Shown here: piece by piece, positions 21,262 to 30,605 of the stretch
How positions within the stretch are numbered: the first letter of the stretch is position 1
How the letters are laid out: every line of letters begins with the position of its first letter
From: Sedimenticola sp.
GTDB taxonomy: Bacteria > Pseudomonadota > Gammaproteobacteria > Chromatiales > Chromatiaceae
Direction: 5' to 3'
DNA length: 64,000 nt
Assembly (NCBI GenBank): GCA_011051655.1
Contig: DRKS01000003.1
Span: forward strand, 116,050-180,049
Notes under the pieces: model-generated
Databases searched by the model: none
What the model was told of the DNA's origin: nothing
What the model saw: only the letters and a program-made list of their open reading frames with translations
Translations under genes and position numbers: made by a program

Positions 21262-22245
21262 CTACCGCTGCAGATTCGGCAGCGCCCTCTCGCTAATAAG
21301 TCTGGCCAGGTCCTGCAATTTTGGATATCGCGCCGCAATCTCAACGACATAGCCCAGGGTCCGGGGGATATCCTGGAGATAACCCGGCTTGCCATCACGC
21401 CGATTGAGGCGGGCGAAGATGCCCGCCGCCTTGAGGTGGCGCTGCGCGCCCATGAGGTCGAACCAGCGGGGAAATTTCTTCCCATGCTCTTCACAGAGCA
21501 CTCCGGCTTCCACGGCCTTTTCAAAATAGCCCAGGGCCCAGCCCTCCACCCGGTCCCGGGGCCAGCGGATGTAGCAGTCCCGCAGCAGGGAGACCAGGTC
21601 ATAGGTCACCGGTCCCGCCACCGCGTCCTGGAAATCCAGGATGCCGGGATTGGGCTCGGTGAGCATCAGGTTGCGGGAGTGGTAGTCCCGGTGCACGCAG
21701 ACGCCCGGTTGCTCCAGGGCGCTGTCCGCCAGCAGATCAAAGGTCCGGTCCAGCATGGCGTGCTCGGCGGCGGAAAGCTCCAGCCCCAGGTGCCGCTGCA
21801 GCAGCCACTCCCGGAACAGCTCCATTTCCTGCAGCAGCAATGCGCGGTCATAGGGCGGCAGCCCCTGTGGGGGTACGCGGCTCTGGATCAGCACCAGCGC
21901 ATCCAGGGCGTCGCCATAAAGCCGGTCCGCATTGGACTCGTTCAGCACATCCAGATAGAGGGTCGATCCCAGGTCATCCAGCAGCAGGAAGCCCTGCTCC
22001 AGGTCTTCCCGGTGAATCGCCGGCACATTGAGTCCCGCCTGCCTGAAGCGCCGGGCGACAGAAACAAAGGGCCGGCAGTCCTCCTTCCCGGGGGGGGCAT
22101 CCATGGCGATCAGGGTCTTCCCGTCAAGGCCGACCCGGAAATAACGGCGGAAGCTGGCGTCACCGGAGGCGGGCTCCAGGGAGAAACCGGCCAGGCCCGC
22201 CGGACCGGCCAGCCAGGCCTTCAGTGCTTGGATTCTTTCAGGCAT
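21262..22245 (-). CDS. amgK: Sugar kinase of the aminoglycoside-phosphotransferase fold, probable N-acetylmuramate/N-acetylglucosamine kinase AmgK
   Basis: AmgK phosphorylates MurNAc/GlcNAc at the anomeric position in peptidoglycan recycling. The 327-residue protein has the APH-type catalytic loop VCVHRDYHSRNLML (near 182-195) and the metal-binding DFQDAVAGPVTYDLVSLLRD (near 204-223). Divergent placement against lptD is the same as in Pseudomonas. The partner nucleotidyltransferase gene murU, normally adjacent, is absent downstream, which lowers certainty about the complete pathway. Confidence 0.82.
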   Translation of the reverse strand: MPERIQALKAWLAGPAGLAGFSLEPASGDASFRRYFRVGLDGKTLIAMDAPPGKEDCRPFVSVARRFRQAGLNVPAIHREDLEQGFLLLDDLGSTLYLDVLNESNADRLYGDALDALVLIQSRVPPQGLPPYDRALLLQEMELFREWLLQRHLGLELSAAEHAMLDRTFDLLADSALEQPGVCVHRDYHSRNLMLTEPNPGILDFQDAVAGPVTYDLVSLLRDCYIRWPRDRVEGWALGYFEKAVEAGVLCEEHGKKFPRWFDLMGAQRHLKAAGIFARLNRRDGKPGYLQDIPRTLGYVVEIAARYPKLQDLARLISERALPNLQR

Positions 22246-22590
22246 GGGTCAAAGATTACCGCATTCGGGAGGCGGGGTGGGTGTAGGTTCAACCCTTATA
22301 TCCCGACACCAGCGGCGGGCGCCGGCGCAAGCGGGGCGAAATCCGGGAAATTTTTGATGTGATCCGTCATCCCGACATTGAAGAAAAAGTGATTCTATGC
22401 GATTTTATGGCGTTCTTATAACCCGCCGGAGAAGGAGGCGCGCAAAGCGCTTCTGCAGGCGGCGGGGAAACGACGGCAACAGACTCCAGGCTCCGCTGTC
22501 AGCCGCGGCCAGGGTACAATGGCCGGCCGGACCGGGATCGAATGTTCCGGTCGAAGAAGCAACAATAAATCCAGACTCCAGAGAGACGCC
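22246..22590. other. Divergent intergenic region amgK / lptD
   Basis: 345 bases with promoters expected in both directions. A relatively AT-rich part (22375-22430) is the likeliest promoter zone. TACAAT occurs at 22514-22519, but no well-spaced -35 box accompanies it. No envelope-stress (sigma-E) consensus was recognised. Confidence 0.5.
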
Positions 22591-25161
22591 GTGCCCGGAC
22601 AACGAAGGATACTCCCAGCCGCCCTCAGCAGCCTGCTGATGATTCTGGCCCCCTTTGCGCTTCAGGCGGCCGAGCCCGCCTGGGAGTGCCGCATGGGCGC
22701 CGATGGCGTGAGCTGGGAGTGCTTCAAAGGCGGTCTCCCCGTGGCGCCGGAACCCCTTCCGGCCGGGCCGGAGACGGCCCCGGCGGCGGCTGCCCGGGAA
22801 GAACCACCGGCGACCACCGGACCCGCGCCGGCCGCCGTTGAGGCGGCGCCCGTCATCACGCCGGCGGAAAAGCCCGCCAGCATCGCCGCGCCCGGGCCGG
22901 CCGAAGCGCCTGCCGTGGCGGAAGAGCCGGAAACCAGGCCCGAGGCCGCGCCGGCCGTCGCCGCCGTCCCGGCCGGGCCGCAAGCCGGCCCTCTCCTCGA
23001 CCGGGGCCTGAACTGGGACCGGTGCGGTCCGCTGCGGCCCGCCCGCCCCCGCCCCGCCGCCGGGGCCACGGCCGCCGCCCTGGATGAGACGACCCACATC
23101 AACGCCGATGCCGCCGAGTTCTTGCGCAAGGAAGAGGTGGGCATTTTCTCCGGCAACGTGGAAGTGACCAGGGGCGACAAGCTGGTGATTGCGGACGAGA
23201 TCCGCTACAACAATATCGACGACACCCTCAACGCCCGGGGCAATGTCTTCTACCAGGAGCCCGATCTGCGCATCGCCGGCTCCGCCGCCCAGTTCAACCT
23301 GGGCGCCAATCAGGGCCACATGGATGAGGTGGAATACCGGCTGCCCGAGCGCATGGCCCGGGGCAACGCCGGACGGGCGGAGATCGAAGACAAGGACCGC
23401 TCCCATTTTCAGGACATCAGCTACACCACCTGCCGCCCCGGCAACGACAGCTGGCTGCTGCGGGCCGAGACCATGGACATCGACCAGGCCGAGGGCCGGG
23501 GAGAGGCGCGCCACGTCAGGCTGGCCGTCAAGGGGGTGCCGGTCTTCTACATGCCCTATGTCTCCTTTCCCATCGATGACCGGCGCAAGAGTGGCCTGCT
23601 GGTGCCCGCCGTGGGCCAGTCGGACGAAACCGGCATGGATGTCGCCATGCCCTATTACCTCAATCTGGCGCCGAATTACGACGCCACCATCACCCCGCGC
23701 ATCATGAGCAAGCGGGGGCTGATGCTGGGCGGCGAATTCCGCTATCTCACCAAGAACCACAACGGCATCATCAAGGGCGAGATCCTGCCGGATGACAATG
23801 ACCGCCCGCGGGGCAAAAGCAGCACCCGCGGCGCCTTCTCCATCAGGGAGAAGGGGCGGCTGACGCCGCGCATGACCCTGGACATGAACGTCAACCACGT
23901 CTCGGACACCGAATACCTCAATGACCTGGGGGGCAGCCTGTCCGTGTCCGCCGCCCGCCAGCTGGAGCGCCGGGCGGACGTGCAGTACCATGGGGACTCC
24001 TGGTCCCTGCTGGCGCGGGTCCAGCACTTCCAGTCCACGGACAAGTTTCTCCCCGGCGCCAGCCGCGCCTACAACCGGCTGCCGCAGCTCAAGCTGTCCC
24101 TGGAGCGCCCCAACCAGCTCTTCGGGCTGACCTATCACCTGAATACCGAATATGTCCGCTTCGACCGCAGCGCCGGCGTCACCGGACACCGCTTCGACCT
24201 GCACCCGGGCCTCAGCCTGCCCATGCGCAGATCCTGGGGGTTTCTGACCCCCAAGGTCACCGCGCGCTATACCGGGTACTGGCTGGAGGACGAGGCCGCC
24301 GGCAACCCGGATGATCCGGACCGCTTCCTGCCCACCCTCAGCCTGGACAGCGGCCTCTACTTCGAGCGCACCGCCAGCTGGTTCGGCAATGCCGCGGTCC
24401 AGACCCTGGAGCCCCGGGCCTACTATCTCTACATCCCCTACGAGGAGCAGGACGACCAGCCTGTCTTCGACTCCTCCGCCCTGGATCTGAATTTCGCCAA
24501 CCTGTTCCGGGAAAACCGCTTCAACGGCGTGGACAGGGTGGGGGACACCAATCATCTGACCCTGGCCCTGACCTCCCGCACCATGCAGGCGGCCAGCGGC
24601 CGGGAGTTCCTGCGGGCCAGTATCGGATCCATATTCTACTTCAGGGACCGCAACGTCCAGCTGCCGGGGGTGCAAGACCAGGATGAGGACTCCTCCGCCA
24701 TCGTGGGGGAGATCGCCTCCCGCCTGACGGAGAGCTGGAGCGCCCGCGCCAACATGCAGTGGAACCCCCATACCAGCAAGCACACGGAAAAAAGCGCCCT
24801 GCAGCTCCATTACCTGGACGGCCGCCGGCGCATCTTCAACCTGGCCTACCGCTTCACCCGGGACATAGCGGAGCAGACGGACATCTCCGCGCGCTGGCCC
24901 GTCAGCTCCCACATACACCTGGTGGGACGCTGGAACTACTCCCTGCTGCACAACCGCACCATGGAGGGATTCGGCGGCTTCGAGTATGACGGCTGCTGCT
25001 ACGTGGTGCGCGCCGTCGTGCGGCAATACGTCAACAGCGCAAACGAAGACGCCAATACCGCTTTTTTCATCCAGCTCGAATTCAAGGGGCTGACCAGCGT
25101 CGGCAGCGATATCGTATCGCTGCTGGATCGCGGTATCTTCGGCTACGCCCTCAACAACTGA
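22591..25161 (+). CDS. lptD: LPS-assembly outer membrane protein LptD
   Basis: Outer-membrane beta-barrel that, with LptE, inserts LPS into the outer leaflet. I chose the GTG at 22591 because it follows a GAGAG ribosome-binding site and begins a signal peptide ending PFALQA; an ATG at 22519 would only add an unlikely leader. The 856-residue protein then has WECRMGADGVSWECF, a long Ala/Pro-rich linker, an OstA/LptA-like domain (THINADAAEFLRKEEVGIFS), and the barrel with FYMPYVSFPIDDRRKSG. The C-terminal CC pair (YDGCCYVVR) that forms disulfides with the N-terminal Cys residues is present. It heads lptD-surA-pdxA. Confidence 0.95.
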   Translation: MPGQRRILPAALSSLLMILAPFALQAAEPAWECRMGADGVSWECFKGGLPVAPEPLPAGPETAPAAAAREEPPATTGPAPAAVEAAPVITPAEKPASIAAPGPAEAPAVAEEPETRPEAAPAVAAVPAGPQAGPLLDRGLNWDRCGPLRPARPRPAAGATAAALDETTHINADAAEFLRKEEVGIFSGNVEVTRGDKLVIADEIRYNNIDDTLNARGNVFYQEPDLRIAGSAAQFNLGANQGHMDEVEYRLPERMARGNAGRAEIEDKDRSHFQDISYTTCRPGNDSWLLRAETMDIDQAEGRGEARHVRLAVKGVPVFYMPYVSFPIDDRRKSGLLVPAVGQSDETGMDVAMPYYLNLAPNYDATITPRIMSKRGLMLGGEFRYLTKNHNGIIKGEILPDDNDRPRGKSSTRGAFSIREKGRLTPRMTLDMNVNHVSDTEYLNDLGGSLSVSAARQLERRADVQYHGDSWSLLARVQHFQSTDKFLPGASRAYNRLPQLKLSLERPNQLFGLTYHLNTEYVRFDRSAGVTGHRFDLHPGLSLPMRRSWGFLTPKVTARYTGYWLEDEAAGNPDDPDRFLPTLSLDSGLYFERTASWFGNAAVQTLEPRAYYLYIPYEEQDDQPVFDSSALDLNFANLFRENRFNGVDRVGDTNHLTLALTSRTMQAASGREFLRASIGSIFYFRDRNVQLPGVQDQDEDSSAIVGEIASRLTESWSARANMQWNPHTSKHTEKSALQLHYLDGRRRIFNLAYRFTRDIAEQTDISARWPVSSHIHLVGRWNYSLLHNRTMEGFGGFEYDGCCYVVRAVVRQYVNSANEDANTAFFIQLEFKGLTSVGSDIVSLLDRGIFGYALNN

Positions 25162-25245
25162 TTTGGGCGCCCGCCCCCCGCATTGCCGTCGCGGGCCCGG
25201 CCCCATACAATAGCGTCCACTCCGTATTTTGAGTTCGACCTTCCC

Positions 25246-26574
25246 ATGTGTTTGAAGAAATCAGCCCCGGCCCGGAGACGGCGCGCCCTTCTGGCCGCCT
25301 GTCTCGGCATTCTCTGTACCCTGGCGGCGGCCGCGGCGCCCGCGGGTGAACCCACGGAGATCGACGGCATCGTCGCCGTCGTCAATGACGACGTGGTGCT
25401 GCGCAGCGAACTGGAAAATGAAATAGCCCAACTGGCCGCCCAGCTGCAACAAAAAGGCGTCCGCCCCCCGCCCCACTCCGTCCTCGAGCGCCAGGTGCTG
25501 GAGCGGCTGATTCTCAAAAAGCTGCAACTGGAGGCCGCCAAGCGGGCCGGCATCGTGGTCGATGACACTATCGTCGACCTGGCGCTGAAGAATATCGCCA
25601 CGGAAAACGACATGTCGCTTCCCGAATTCCAGGAGGTGCTGTCCTCCGAGGGCATCAGTTTCCGGGCCTTCCGTGAAGGCATCCGCGACCAGATCATCAT
25701 GTCCCGGCTGCGGGAGCAGGTGGTGGTGCGCCGCATCGAGGTGACCGAGCAGGAACTGGCGGCCTATCTGGCGAAAAACTCCACCCGGCTCGGGCAGCGC
25801 TCCGACTACCACGTATTCCACATCCTGGTCGCCACCCCGGACGGGGCCTCGCCGGAGCAGATAGCCTCCGCGCAGAAGAAGGCCCGGCGCCTGGTGGAAA
25901 AATTAAGGGCGGGGGCGGATTTCAAGGAAGTCGCCATGGCCGAATCGGACGGCCGCCAGGCCCTGGAGGGCGGCGACCTGGGATGGCGCAACGCCGCCCA
26001 GCTCCCGACTATGTTCGCCGACATGCTGGCGAACATGGAGCGGGGCCAGATCAGCGACCCCATCCGCAACTCCAGCGGCTTCCATATCATCATGCTGGAT
26101 GATTACACCGGCGGCGAACGCCAGGTCGTCACCCAGACCCATGCCCGGCACATCCTGATCCGCACCAACGAAATCACCTCCGACGAGGACGCCCGCAACC
26201 GCCTGGACCAGCTGAGACAACGCATCGAGGGCGGCGATGACTTCGGCGCCCTGGCCAGATCCCATTCCGATGACAAGAGTTCCGCCATCAAGGGCGGCGA
26301 TTTGGGCTGGACCAACCCAGGCGACCTGGTGCCCAAGTTCGAGCAGGCGATGAGCCTGTTGGAGCCGGGCCAGGTCAGCCCCCCCTTCAAGACCCAGTTC
26401 GGCTGGCATATCGTCCAGGTGCTGGAGCGGCGCCAGCATGACAATACGGAAGAGGTGCAAAAGGCCAAGGCGCGCAACGCCATCCGCGAACGCAAGGCCG
26501 CTGAGGAGACCGAGCTCTACCTGCGCCGCCTGCGGGACGAGGCCTACGTGGAGATCCGCCTGCCGGATTTCTAA
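25246..26574 (+). CDS. surA: Periplasmic peptidyl-prolyl isomerase and outer-membrane-protein chaperone SurA
   Basis: Escorts unfolded outer-membrane proteins, LptD among them. From ATG 25246 (MCLKKSAPARRRR) it has 442 residues: signal peptide to about 37, SurA N-domain (IDGIVAVVNDDVVLRSELE), and two parvulin domains. The first contains RSDYHVFHILVATPDG and EGGDLGWRNAAQLP; the second TQTHARHILIRTNE and IKGGDLGWTNPGDLVP. The Cys in the signal sequence is not in a lipobox. It follows lptD by 84 bases. Confidence 0.97.
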   Translation: MCLKKSAPARRRRALLAACLGILCTLAAAAAPAGEPTEIDGIVAVVNDDVVLRSELENEIAQLAAQLQQKGVRPPPHSVLERQVLERLILKKLQLEAAKRAGIVVDDTIVDLALKNIATENDMSLPEFQEVLSSEGISFRAFREGIRDQIIMSRLREQVVVRRIEVTEQELAAYLAKNSTRLGQRSDYHVFHILVATPDGASPEQIASAQKKARRLVEKLRAGADFKEVAMAESDGRQALEGGDLGWRNAAQLPTMFADMLANMERGQISDPIRNSSGFHIIMLDDYTGGERQVVTQTHARHILIRTNEITSDEDARNRLDQLRQRIEGGDDFGALARSHSDDKSSAIKGGDLGWTNPGDLVPKFEQAMSLLEPGQVSPPFKTQFGWHIVQVLERRQHDNTEEVQKAKARNAIRERKAAEETELYLRRLRDEAYVEIRLPDF

Positions 26575-26613
26575 ACCGGCGCGATAAGCCATCGGCCGGC
26601 GGCCCACCCTGTT

Positions 26614-27627
26614 TTGAAAACACCACCCCGCATCGTTGTCACGCCCGGCGAGCCGGCCGGTATCGGGCCCGACCTCTGCGTCCGCCTGGCGCAGAAGGGC
26701 TATCCGGCGGAACTGACCGCCGCCGCCGATCCCGCCTTATTGGAGCAACGGGCAAGACAACAGGGTCTGCCGCTGCGGCTTACGGAATTCGACCCTGCAA
26801 AAGAACCTTCACCTCACCGGCCGGGCCGCCTCAAGGTGCTGCCGGTAAGGCTGCGGGCGCCCGTATCACCCGGCAATCCCGACAGCGCCAACGCCCCCTA
26901 CGTGCTGGAGACCCTGCGCCGGGCGGCCGAGGGATGCCTGGGCGGCCTCTTTTCCGCCCTGGTCACCGGGCCGGTGCACAAGGGCGTCATCAACGATGCG
27001 GGCCGCCCCTTCAGCGGGCACACCGAGTTTCTGGCGGAACTCGCCGGCGCCGAGGCGGTCATGATGCTTGCCGCACCTGGGCTGCGCGTTGCCCTCGTCA
27101 CCACGCATCTGCCGCTGTCCGCGGTCAGCGGCGCCATCAGCCGCGAGCGCCTGGAGCGCACAGTCCGCATCCTGCACCGGGACCTGGTGCAACGCTTCGG
27201 GCTCCCCCGTCCCCGCATCCTGGTGTGCGGCCTCAACCCCCACGCCGGCGAGGGCGGGCACCTGGGACGGGAAGAGATCGAAATCATAGGCCCGGCCCTG
27301 GACGGCCTGCGCGCCGGGGGCATGAAGCTCTTCGGCCCCCTGCCGGCGGATACCCTGTTCACCCCAAAATACCTCGACCAGGCCGACGCCGTGCTCGCCA
27401 TGTATCATGACCAGGGCCTGCCGGTGCTCAAACACCTGGGATTCGGCCGGGCGGTGAACATCACCCTGGGCCTGCCCTTCATCCGGACCTCGGTGGACCA
27501 CGGCACCGCCCTTGAGCTGGCCGGTGGCAACCGCGGCAGCTGCGCCAGTCTCACGGCAGCGCTGGAAACCGCCATACAAATGGCCGGCGGCCTGCCGGCC
27601 GGTGAAATGTCCGGCCCGGGAAAATGA
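26614..27627 (+). CDS. pdxA: 4-Hydroxythreonine-4-phosphate dehydrogenase
   Basis: Pyridoxal phosphate synthesis: oxidises and decarboxylates 4-phosphohydroxythreonine. The frame starts with TTG at 26614 (reads [20 protein letters not shown] after it); no ATG fits the conserved N-terminus, so TTG is probably real. The 337 residues contain [16 protein letters not shown], the metal-binding [27 protein letters not shown] and [15 protein letters not shown]. rsmA and apaG, which usually follow, are absent here. Confidence 0.95.
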   Translation: MKTPPRIVVTPGEPAGIGPDLCVRLAQKGYPAELTAAADPALLEQRARQQGLPLRLTEFDPAKEPSPHRPGRLKVLPVRLRAPVSPGNPDSANAPYVLETLRRAAEGCLGGLFSALVTGPVHKGVINDAGRPFSGHTEFLAELAGAEAVMMLAAPGLRVALVTTHLPLSAVSGAISRERLERTVRILHRDLVQRFGLPRPRILVCGLNPHAGEGGHLGREEIEIIGPALDGLRAGGMKLFGPLPADTLFTPKYLDQADAVLAMYHDQGLPVLKHLGFGRAVNITLGLPFIRTSVDHGTALELAGGNRGSCASLTAALETAIQMAGGLPAGEMSGPGK

Positions 27628-27986
27628 CTTTATGGGGGTTGCAAACCCCGGAAATTAGGTATTTAATGCCTGGACAGGGCTGTCCGGAGCGGACAAAAAA
27701 CGGTGGGCATGCAATGGCGGCGCCCCGCATACAACGCCAAGACGCAGCAGAGAACCCGGCCAAAACAACAAAGAAGATTTTTTGCGCATCGACCCCATAA
27801 CAAAGCGTGGGTTAGCCTGAGCGGCACGATATCCGGCCACCTTCCCGAGCATTCGCATTCTCCTTTATACGTTACACCACACCAGTTCCCGATTGAAAAC
27901 ACCCTCCCCGGGGTGAGGCATGAACGCGGCACAATGCCGCACGATGGCGGCGCACCAGCGCCAGAATATGTGAAGAGGCAGCAACG
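27628..27986 (+). promoter_or_regulatory. Long leader region of the cold-shock gene
   Basis: 359 bases with no gene. Cold-shock mRNAs commonly have long structured leaders; candidate structures here are TGTCCG-GAG-CGGACA at 27679-27693 and GCGGCA-CAA-TGCCGC at 27926-27940. A purine-rich GAAGAGGCAG lies before the ATG. No cold-box sequence could be assigned with confidence. Confidence 0.5.
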
Positions 27987-28199
27987 ATGTCAGACAGAGA
28001 AACCGGCACGGTCAAATGGTTCAACGACGCGAAGGGCTATGGCTTTATCCAGCGCGAGCAGGGTGAAGACGTATTCGTTCACTTTCGTGCAATCCGCGGT
28101 GAAGGACACCGCACCCTGCACGAGGGCCAGCGCGTTGAATTCATGGTTACTGACGGCAAGAAGGGACTCCAGGCGGAAGACGTCTGCCCCGCGGACTGA
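27987..28199 (+). CDS. Cold-shock domain protein (CspA family)
   Basis: A 70-residue single-stranded nucleic-acid-binding beta-barrel. [16 protein letters not shown] and [10 protein letters not shown] carry the RNP1 and RNP2 motifs. The family acts as an RNA chaperone, not only in cold. It is monocistronic, behind a long leader, and converges with the aminotransferase gene 23 bases away. A GTCAGCC-GG-GGCTGAC hairpin at 28222-28237 overlaps the end of that convergent gene. Confidence 0.96.
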   Translation: MSDRETGTVKWFNDAKGYGFIQREQGEDVFVHFRAIRGEGHRTLHEGQRVEFMVTDGKKGLQAEDVCPAD

Positions 28200-28222
28200 T
28201 CCGCCGGGGTCGGTGGCCCGCG

Positions 28223-29353
28223 TCAGCCGGGGCTGACTTCGGCCACCCTTTTGCATACGCAGGCCACCTGGTCCTCGCCCAGATCCGGGAAGATCGGCAG
28301 GGAGAGGGTCTCGTGGCACAGCGCCTCCACCACCGGGAGGTCTCCCGGCCGGTAGCCCAGGTGCGCATAGACCTCCTGCAGGTGCAGGGGCTGTGGATAG
28401 CATTGGCTGGTTCCGATGCCGTGGGCCGACAGGTGCTCCCTCAAGGCGTCGCGGCGGGGGTGGCGAATGGTGTAGAGGTTGTAGGCGTGGCGGCCGCCGG
28501 CCGCCGGCTCGGGCCTGATCAAATCCAGGCCTGACAGGCGCCGGTCATACCAGGCGGCCACCTGCCGGCGGGCGGCCACCGCATCCTCGATGCGCCGCAG
28601 CTTGATGCGCAGCAGCGCTGCCTGGATCTCGTCCAGGCGGCTGTTGTAGCCCGGCTCCACATGGATGAAAGGCCTGGTGGCGCCGTGGTTGCGCAGCCGC
28701 AGCAGGCGTTCCCTGACGCCCTCGTCGCTGGTGGTGATCAGGCCGCCGTCGCCGTAGCAGCCCAGCACCTTGGTGGGATAGAAGCTGAAGCAGCCGCAAT
28801 CCCCCAGGCCGCCCACGCGGGCCCCCCCGTGCATGGCGCCGAAGGCCTGGGCCGCATCCTCTATCACATGCAGGCCGTGCTCGCGGGCGATGGCGCCGAG
28901 AGCGGTCATGTCCGCCGGATTGCCGAAGATGTGCACCGGCAGGATGGCGCGGGTCTTTGGGCCGATGCGCTCGCGCACGCTGGCCGGGTCGATATTGAAG
29001 CTCCCGGCCTCCACGTCCGCGAACACCGGCGTGGCTCCCACCAGTGAAACCGCCTCGGCTGTGGCGAAAAAGGTGAAGGGGGTGGTGATGACCTCGTCTC
29101 CCGGGCCGATGCCCAGGGCACGCAGAGAGAGCACCAGGGCATCGGTGCCACTGGCCACGGCGACGGCGTACTTGGCGCCCACGTAGGCGGCGGCCTCCTC
29201 CTCGAAGGCGCGCACATTGGGGCCGAGAATGAAGGCGCCGCTGGCGCCTGCGCCGTCGATGGCCTGCATCCACTCGTCGCGCAGGTCCTGGTATTCCCGC
29301 TGCAGACTGAGATAAGGGACGCCCCCTGGGGCCCGGTTCCGCTCGTCGTTCAT
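28223..29353 (-). CDS. gnnB: DegT/DnrJ/EryC1-family sugar aminotransferase, probable GnnB
   Basis: PLP-dependent transaminase acting on nucleotide keto-sugars. The 376 residues contain NVRAFEEEAAAYVGAKYAVA, the cofactor-contacting HVIEDAAQAFGA (162-173) and the PLP lysine K195 in FSFYPTKVLGCYGDGG. It overlaps the upstream dehydrogenase gene by four bases. With a dehydrogenase of the GnnA type, the best reading is amination of UDP-3-keto-GlcNAc to UDP-GlcNAc3N, as shown for Acidithiobacillus and Leptospira lipid A. An O-antigen sugar route such as that of WbpE is the alternative. Confidence 0.72.
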   Translation of the reverse strand: MNDERNRAPGGVPYLSLQREYQDLRDEWMQAIDGAGASGAFILGPNVRAFEEEAAAYVGAKYAVAVASGTDALVLSLRALGIGPGDEVITTPFTFFATAEAVSLVGATPVFADVEAGSFNIDPASVRERIGPKTRAILPVHIFGNPADMTALGAIAREHGLHVIEDAAQAFGAMHGGARVGGLGDCGCFSFYPTKVLGCYGDGGLITTSDEGVRERLLRLRNHGATRPFIHVEPGYNSRLDEIQAALLRIKLRRIEDAVAARRQVAAWYDRRLSGLDLIRPEPAAGGRHAYNLYTIRHPRRDALREHLSAHGIGTSQCYPQPLHLQEVYAHLGYRPGDLPVVEALCHETLSLPIFPDLGEDQVACVCKRVAEVSPG

Positions 29354-30285
29354 AGATCTATCTTCTCCTTTACCTGAAGCGCGACCTCCAGGGCCTCCAG
29401 TCCCACCCGGCCGTCAACCAGGGGGGCCGCGCCCGTGGTGACGCAATCTATAAAAGCGGCCAGTTCCGTATCCAGCGGCTTGATCGGGGCGACGTCCACC
29501 TTCTCGACCAGGATCTCCGGCCAGTCCGAACCCGGCCGGGGCCTGGGGCGGGCCGTTTCGATGCGCTGCTCTATAAAGTCCAGGGACTGGTAGAGATTCT
29601 CCTCGAACACCCGGATGCGCCGCAGCTTCTTCTCCGATACCCGGCTGGCGATGACGTTGGCCACCGCCCCGCTGGCGAACTCCAGGCGGGCATTGGCAAT
29701 GTCCACGTGAGGCGTCAGCACCGGCGTGCCCACGGCGGCGATGGCGGTGATCTCGGAATTGACCAGGGAGAGGATGATATCGATATCGTGGATCATCAGG
29801 TCCGAGACCACATCCACATCCGTGGCCCGTTCCACGAAGCCCCCCATGCGGTGGGCCTCGATGAAGCGCGGCCTGGAAATGCGCCCCGCCAGGGCCATGA
29901 CGCCCGCGTTGAAGCGTTCCAGATGGCCGATCTGCAACACCACCCCCGCCTCGTCGGCCAGGCGCACGATCTCGCGTCCCTCTTCAGCGCTGGAGGCGAT
30001 GGGCTTCTCCAGCAGCATATGCACCCCCTGCTCCAGAAAGGGGCGCGCCACCTCCAGGTGGGCGGTGGTGGGCACCACGATGCTGACGGCATCCAGCCTG
30101 CCCAGCAGGTCACGGCCGTCGGCAAAGGCCTCGCAGCCGCACTCCGCCGCCACGCTGGCGGCCGTCCCGGCATCGGTATCCGCTATGCCCACCAGTTCCA
30201 CATCGGGCATCCGGGAATAGATCAGGGCATGAAAGCGGCCGAGATAGCCTGCCCCCACCACCCCGACACGGGTCTTGTTCGTCAT
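29350..30285 (-). CDS. gnnA: Gfo/Idh/MocA-family UDP-sugar dehydrogenase, probable GnnA
   Basis: NAD-dependent oxidation of a sugar hydroxyl. ATG 30285 (MTNKTRVG) follows an AGGAAAAG ribosome-binding site and gives 311 residues. The Rossmann loop GVVGAGYLGRFHA is at 8-20 and EKP at 93-95; a C-terminal domain contains GHLERFNAG, EAHRMGGF and DLMIHDIDIILSLV with the conserved active-site histidines. Similar proteins lie inside lpxA-lpxB clusters of deltaproteobacteria and Acidithiobacillus, where they make the 3-keto precursor of GlcNAc3N. It is coupled to the aminotransferase by an ATGA overlap. WlbA/WbpB-type function is less likely, because no uronate-forming partner is visible. Confidence 0.72.
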   Translation of the reverse strand: MTNKTRVGVVGAGYLGRFHALIYSRMPDVELVGIADTDAGTAASVAAECGCEAFADGRDLLGRLDAVSIVVPTTAHLEVARPFLEQGVHMLLEKPIASSAEEGREIVRLADEAGVVLQIGHLERFNAGVMALAGRISRPRFIEAHRMGGFVERATDVDVVSDLMIHDIDIILSLVNSEITAIAAVGTPVLTPHVDIANARLEFASGAVANVIASRVSEKKLRRIRVFEENLYQSLDFIEQRIETARPRPRPGSDWPEILVEKVDVAPIKPLDTELAAFIDCVTTGAAPLVDGRVGLEALEVALQVKEKIDL

Positions 30286-30417
30286 ACATCTTTTCCTGAA
30301 AAATCCGGTTTCGTGCCCCACAGGAACGGGGCGGGCATGAATTGCGCAACTCTACCACATCGGCCCCCGGCGCTCGAACAGGGCAGGGACAGGCGGGGCC
30401 TGTCTGTGCACAACATC

Positions 30418-30431
30418 TTGATGTCAATCAT
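30418..30431. promoter_or_regulatory. FNR/CRP-family-like operator between gnnA and the DUF5658 gene
   Basis: TTGATGTCAATCAT matches nine of ten fixed bases of the FNR consensus TTGAT-N4-ATCAA. It lies in the 320-base divergent gap (30286-30605), 133 bases from the gnnA start and 175 from the downstream gene. No matching -10 box was placed. The rest of the gap shows no gene. Confidence 0.4.
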
Positions 30432-30605
30432 AAAATTTGAGGTGACCCGGCGCCGGACGGACAGGGATGGGAAACGGGTTCCCCTATTCCCCGGCGCCGA
30501 TTGACCCGCAAAGGCGCATTTGACTATATTGCAACGCCGGCCCCCCAACCGGGGGATGCGCCATACTCATTCGCCCCAAATACGACAGCGGGAAGACATG
30601 ACGCC

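Noticed and set aside
22405..25206. 933-codon minus-strand frame over lptD
   Set aside because: LptD is complete with signal peptide, OstA domain and Cys pairs. The opposite frame has only compositional coding potential.
27679..27699. Intrinsic terminator after pdxA (TGTCCG-GAG-CGGACA)
   Set aside because: The hairpin is followed by A residues on the plus strand, and no minus-strand gene would use it, so it is listed only as a leader structure.
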